A stretch of 64,000 nt of DNA from Pseudomonas sp. MN1F (GTDB taxonomy: Bacteria; Pseudomonadota; Gammaproteobacteria; Pseudomonadales; Pseudomonadaceae), in the NCBI RefSeq assembly GCF_009391885.1, contig NZ_VZII01000005.1, forward strand, positions 1-64,000, written 5' to 3'. A model generated the notes under the pieces. That model was not told where the DNA came from and made no database searches. It saw only the letters and a list, made by a program, of their open reading frames with translations. Made by a program: the position numbers and the translations under genes. Shown piece by piece: positions 57,844-64,000 of this stretch. Position 1 is the first letter of the stretch; each line of letters opens with the position of its first letter.

Positions 57844-57895
57844 GAAATCGGTTCTCCAGGTGGTCACCCTCGTAAGGGGCGGACCGGAATGACAA

Positions 57896-57923
57896 ATAAA
57901 AACGCGCCGACAAGCGGCGCGTT
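57896..57923 (-). terminator. intrinsic terminator of the bolA unit
   Basis: Stem AACGCGCCG/CGGCGCGTT with loop ACAAG; on the minus strand the stem is followed by a U-rich tract (TTTTTATTT). Lies between the bolA stop and the trhO start. Confidence 0.85.
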
Positions 57924-57952
57924 GTGCAGTCTACCAGAATGCCGAAAAGGAT

Positions 57953-58249
57953 TCAGTGCCCGCCGCCAGCACACACCGGTGAGGCCGGCGCCACGCCCAC
58001 CTTGGCCCACTCTTCGGCCGTGTAGGTGTGAATCGCCAGGGCATGGATCTCGCCCATCAGCTCACCCATGCTGGCGTAGACCTTCTGGTGGCGCTTGACG
58101 CTGTTGAGCCCGGCGAACTGCTCGCTGACGATCACCGCCTTGTAGTGGGTCTCCTGGCCACGGCTGTGCATGTGGCTTTCGTTGAGCACTTCAAGGTGTT
58201 GCGGTGCCAGCGCGGCCAGTTGCTGCTCGATGCGTTGCTGCATGCTCAT
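57953..58249 (-). CDS. bolA: BolA family protein
   Basis: 98 residues. The core EVLNESHMHSRGQETHYKAVIVSEQFAGLNSVKRHQKVY region (residues 20-58) with the HxxxH-type positions and FxGxxxVxRHxxVY-like helix is BolA. These proteins bind monothiol glutaredoxins/iron-sulfur clusters and act in stress morphology. It is 10 bp downstream of the DUF2059 gene, so cotranscribed; terminated at 57896-57923. Confidence 0.95.
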   Translation of the reverse strand: MSMQQRIEQQLAALAPQHLEVLNESHMHSRGQETHYKAVIVSEQFAGLNSVKRHQKVYASMGELMGEIHALAIHTYTAEEWAKVGVAPASPVCAGGGH

Positions 58250-58259
58250 CGGGTGTTAC

Positions 58260-58784
58260 TCACTTCTTGGCCGGGGCGGCGGCCTTGCCAGCGTTCGGGT
58301 CCAGCTCCTTGGTCATGTCGTCGAGCAGCTTGTTGACCACCGGTACAGCCGGTTCCAGGCTGGTCTGGGTCAGCTGGGCCGACTGCTGGGTGACCTTGGG
58401 CATTTCACGCAGGACTTTCTTGCCCAGCGGCGACTCGTAGAACTTGACCAGGTCCTTGAGCTCCTGCTCGGTGAAGGTCTGGGTGTACAGGTCGACCATC
58501 TTCGGCTTCAGCTTGTTCCAGCCGATGGCATTGTCCAGGGCGGCGTTGGCCTTGGCCTGGTAGCTCTCGAGCACCGGCTGCTTGGAGGCCGGGGCCTTGG
58601 TCTGGGCGAAACGCTGGGCGAACATCTGCTGGACCTGCATGTACACCGGAGTGCCCAGTTTGTCGGCATTGGCCAGGGTCAGGAATTTCTCGGCGGCAGC
58701 GTTGTGGCTAGGAGTGGCAGCGAGTACCTGGCCGCTGGCACAGGCCAGGGCAACGGCAGCACAGAGGACACGGAGACGGGTCAT
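58260..58784 (-). CDS. DUF2059 periplasmic protein
   Basis: 174 residues. Signal peptide at 1-23 (MTRLRVLCAAVALACASGQV then LAA). The DUF2059 domain includes VDLYTQTFTEQELKDLVKFYESPLG near 115 and KKVLREMPKV. Function unknown; exported. Start ATG 58784 places the signal peptide correctly although the frame is open to 58865. Divergent from fumC, upstream of bolA. Confidence 0.93.
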   Translation of the reverse strand: MTRLRVLCAAVALACASGQVLAATPSHNAAAEKFLTLANADKLGTPVYMQVQQMFAQRFAQTKAPASKQPVLESYQAKANAALDNAIGWNKLKPKMVDLYTQTFTEQELKDLVKFYESPLGKKVLREMPKVTQQSAQLTQTSLEPAVPVVNKLLDDMTKELDPNAGKAAAPAKK

Positions 58785-58939
58785 TGCATTTCCTTCAAGG
58801 AGGGGGAGGCGGTACCTCAGAGTAGAGCATTCTGCTCCCGCAGGGGCGCAGCGCTCAAGTGGCACGACGAGGGAATGAACCGCTCGAACGCATGAGGGCC
58901 TAAACTGCTGATTCTGACTGACAAAGGAGTGAACGCAGC

Positions 58940-60334
<1,395 letters not shown>

Positions 60335-60359
60335 TTCGGTTTCTTGAAGCTGGCGCGAT

Positions 60360-60482
60360 TCCTTGTGGGAGCCGCGCTTGCCGGCGATGGGCCGCAAAGC
60401 GGCCCCGGCGATTTATGCAGCAATCTTGAAATCGTGGGGCCGCTTCGCGGCCCATCGCCGGCAAGCGCGGCTCCCACAAGGA
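60360..60482. repeat. inverted pair of REP sequences (BIME)
   Basis: Two arms of 36 bp, 60360-60395 and 60447-60482, perfect inverses containing GCCGCGCTTGCCGGCGATGG; the 51-bp centre includes a second inverted motif (GGGGCCGC type). Located between converging fumC and the EamA permease gene. Confidence 0.9.
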
Positions 60483-60510
60483 CAGCGCACGCCAGTTGGA
60501 GCGCGTAGTC

Positions 60511-61464
60511 TTATGCCAGGCGCGCCCTTCTGGCCTTCCACCCGGCCACCAGCGAAGGCCCCAGGGCCACCAGGGTCGACCCCGCCACCACCGTCACCGC
60601 CCCTATATAGCCCAGGGTATTGATGTCCTCGGCATGGACATACTCCGGCCACACCACAGCCGCCAGCGCCACCGCAACGAAGGTCACCAGCGGCGTCAAT
60701 GCCAGCGTGGCACTCACCCGCGACGCCTCCCAATGCGCCAGCGCTTCGGCAAACGCGCCATACGCCACCAGGGTGTTCAGGCAACAGGCCAGCAACAGCC
60801 AACCCTGCACCGGGGTCAATTGCAGCGCCTCCAGCGGATGTACCCAAGGCGTCAGCAGGGCCGCGCAGCTCAGGTAGATGACCATCATCACCTGCTGCGA
60901 ATGCCACACCGTCAGCAACTGCTTCTGGCTCAGGGCATAGAACACCCAGATGCTGGTGGCCAGGAGAATAGTCAGAACACCGGTGGTGTAAGCACCCAGC
61001 GAGGTCAGCAACTCTTCCAGGCGCTGGTTGAAGAACAGGCAGAACCCGCCCAGCAGCACCAGCAGGCCGATGCCCTGCCCCAGGCTGAAACGCTCCTTGA
61101 ACACGAACACGCTGGCCACCAGCAACAGCACCGGGCCGATCTGCACCACCAGCTGGGCGGTGCCGGGGCTCAACAGGTTCAGGCCGATCAGGTACAACAC
61201 GTAGTTGCCCATCAATCCAAACACGGCCACCGCGACCAAGGCTTTGCCCTTGGGCGCCAGCTTGCGCAGCGAAGGCAGGCGCCGCTGGGCCGCCAGCCAG
61301 GCGAACAGCACGCCACCGGAGACCAGCAGGCGGTACCAGGTAACGGTCACCGGATCGACCACCTGCAATACCTGCTTGAGCTTGATCGGCAGGATGCCCC
61401 AGAGCAGCGCGGTCAGCAGTGCCAGGAACAGGCCATAGCCCCAGCGGCCGGAAGTTGTGTGCAT
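60511..61464 (-). CDS. EamA/DMT family permease (RarD-like)
   Basis: 317 residues, ten membrane helices in two EamA repeats (GLFLALLTALLWGILPIKLK at 11-30; ALSQKQL near 177). Member of the drug/metabolite transporter superfamily, closest in appearance to RarD-type proteins; substrate unknown. Start ATG 61464 (MHTTSGRWGYG). Monocistronic, convergent with fumC. Confidence 0.92.
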   Translation of the reverse strand: MHTTSGRWGYGLFLALLTALLWGILPIKLKQVLQVVDPVTVTWYRLLVSGGVLFAWLAAQRRLPSLRKLAPKGKALVAVAVFGLMGNYVLYLIGLNLLSPGTAQLVVQIGPVLLLVASVFVFKERFSLGQGIGLLVLLGGFCLFFNQRLEELLTSLGAYTTGVLTILLATSIWVFYALSQKQLLTVWHSQQVMMVIYLSCAALLTPWVHPLEALQLTPVQGWLLLACCLNTLVAYGAFAEALAHWEASRVSATLALTPLVTFVAVALAAVVWPEYVHAEDINTLGYIGAVTVVAGSTLVALGPSLVAGWKARRARLA

Positions 61465-61580
61465 ACAGTCCTCGAATTAGCCCGTGGTGGGGTAACCGAA
61501 GTCTAAGGGCTTGCAGCACCGGGCCGGAGGAAAAAGCCGGGAAATTAATTCATCGGGTCATTCCCTGACGGCATGCCTGG

Positions 61581-63074
<1,494 letters not shown>

Positions 63075-63180
63075 GCACTGGCTCCTTCATTGGATAAGCA
63101 AGACTAGCGGATTTGCGCAGTGCCTGTGCAAACCCGGCAGATGACATAAAATCCGCACATCCGCTGCAACCGAGCCAACC

Positions 63181-64000
63181 ATGTCCACCCTCCTCCAGCA
63201 TGCCCAGATCGACTGGGACGACCAGGGCCGCCCCCACTCGCGGCAGTACGACGACGTCTATTTCTCCAAGAATGAAGGCACCGACGAAACCCGCTACGTG
63301 TTCCTCGAACAGACCCGCCTGGCCCAGCGCTTCGCCGACCTGGCGCCACACCGCAGCCTGGTGATCGGCGAGACCGGCTTCGGCACCGGCATGAATTTCT
63401 TCTGCGCCTGGCAGCTGTTCGCCGAGCAGGCCCATGCCGACGCGCGCCTGCATTTCATCAGCGTCGAGAAGTACCCGCTCGGCCAGGACGACATGGCCCG
63501 CGCCATGCGCCTGTGGCCGGAGATGGCGGCCTTCACCGAGCCGTTCCTGGCGCAGTACGTAGCGGTCCACCCGGGCTTCCAGCAGTTCAGCTTCGACAAT
63601 GGCCGGGTCACCCTGACCCTGCTGATCGGCGACGTACTGGAGCAACTGCCGCAGCTCGACGCCAGCATCGACGTGTGGTTCCTCGACGGCTTCGCGCCCG
63701 CGAAGAACCCCGACATGTGGACCCCCGAGCTGTTCGCGCAACTGGCACGGCTGGCCCACCCCGGCACCGCGTTGGGGACCTTCACCACCACCGGTTGGGT
63801 ACGCCGCGGGCTGATCGATGCCGGCTTCACCATGAAGAAGATCCCAGGCATCGGCAAGAAGTGGGAGGTGATGAGTGGTGAATACAGCGGGCAGCCATCG
63901 CCGGCCGGCGCGGCGCCCTGGTACGCCCGCCCAGCCCCCGTGGCAGGCCCGCGCCAGGCACTGGTGATCGGTGCCGGCCTGGCGGGCAGTGCCAGCGCCG
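63181..64000 (+). CDS. mnmC: bifunctional tRNA mnm5s2U biosynthesis protein (3' end beyond window)
   Basis: First 273 residues. The N-terminal methyltransferase domain includes VIGETGFGTGMNFFCAWQLF near 62 and DVWFLDGFAPAKNPDMW near 164; at the window edge the FAD-dependent oxidoreductase domain starts with ALVIGAGLAGSASA. The two activities finish 5-methylaminomethyl-2-thiouridine at tRNA position 34. Start ATG 63181. Confidence 0.95.
   Translation, partial: MSTLLQHAQIDWDDQGRPHSRQYDDVYFSKNEGTDETRYVFLEQTRLAQRFADLAPHRSLVIGETGFGTGMNFFCAWQLFAEQAHADARLHFISVEKYPLGQDDMARAMRLWPEMAAFTEPFLAQYVAVHPGFQQFSFDNGRVTLTLLIGDVLEQLPQLDASIDVWFLDGFAPAKNPDMWTPELFAQLARLAHPGTALGTFTTTGWVRRGLIDAGFTMKKIPGIGKKWEVMSGEYSGQPSPAGAAPWYARPAPVAGPRQALVIGAGLAGSASA

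Overview
The window looks like a Pseudomonas chromosome of the P. putida group. The evidence is the gene order tyrA-aroA/cmk/rpsA/ihfB, serC-pheA-aroA, mtnA/gyrA, ubiG-mupP-yciK and pap/mnmC, the fused prephenate dehydrogenase/EPSP synthase, a GyrA with Thr at position 83, and REP palindromes built on a CGCCGGCAAGCGCGG core. No rRNA, tRNA, CRISPR array or prophage was seen.

Layout. 0-3 kb: a DUF3077-type fragment, a small Pseudomonas-specific gene behind a strongly structured leader, a hypothetical gene, pyrF, a DUF2897 membrane peptide and a ComEA-like protein. 3-36 kb: the O-antigen (LPS) locus between comEA/pyrF and ihfB, the position where pseudomonads carry their serotype island. It contains rmlBA (3.0-5.0 kb); an IS66 deletion derivative split by an IS5/IS427-type element (5.07-6.3 kb); wzy, wzx, wbpP and wbpO (minus strand, 6.4-11.3 kb); a palindromic IS5-derived element (11.6-12.0 kb); a seven-gene plus-strand cassette (12.2-18.3 kb); wbpV-wbpM-wbpL, three genes for an L-6-deoxy-HexNAc nucleotide, two glycosyltransferases and an asparagine-synthase-type amidotransferase (minus strand, 18.4-30.0 kb); further IS66 debris (30.3-31.5 kb); two wzz genes; a frameshifted MBL-fold RNase-like gene; lapA and ihfB. 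36.8-64 kb: conserved core metabolism and housekeeping: a lone secreted protein, rpsA, cmk, tyrA-aroA, pheA, serC, gyrA, mtnA, ubiG, mupP, yciK, a TenA-like protein, a GGDEF/EAL protein, an ABC exporter, a DsbA-like protein, trhO, bolA, a DUF2059 protein, fumC, an EamA permease, pap and the start of mnmC.

How the O-antigen genes fit together (inference from family knowledge). WbpM + WbpV make UDP-D-QuiNAc, which WbpL loads on undecaprenyl phosphate. WbpP + WbpO make UDP-D-GalNAcA, which the AsnB-like protein could amidate. The WbjB/WbvR/WbjD-like trio makes UDP-L-QuiNAc or UDP-L-FucNAc. Two GT4 enzymes plus WbpL match three backbone sugars; Wzx, Wzy and two Wzz proteins export, polymerise and set chain length. 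The plus-strand cassette (WecE-like aminotransferase, PurN-like formyltransferase, WbqC protein, SAM methyltransferase, GtrB/ArnC-like polyprenyl-phosphate sugar transferase, ArnE-like EamA flippase, GT-C-like membrane protein) together with RmlA/RmlB reads as a complete system that builds an N-formylated 4-amino-4,6-dideoxyhexose, loads it on a lipid, flips it and attaches it in the periplasm. This is the strongest candidate for an undescribed system here.
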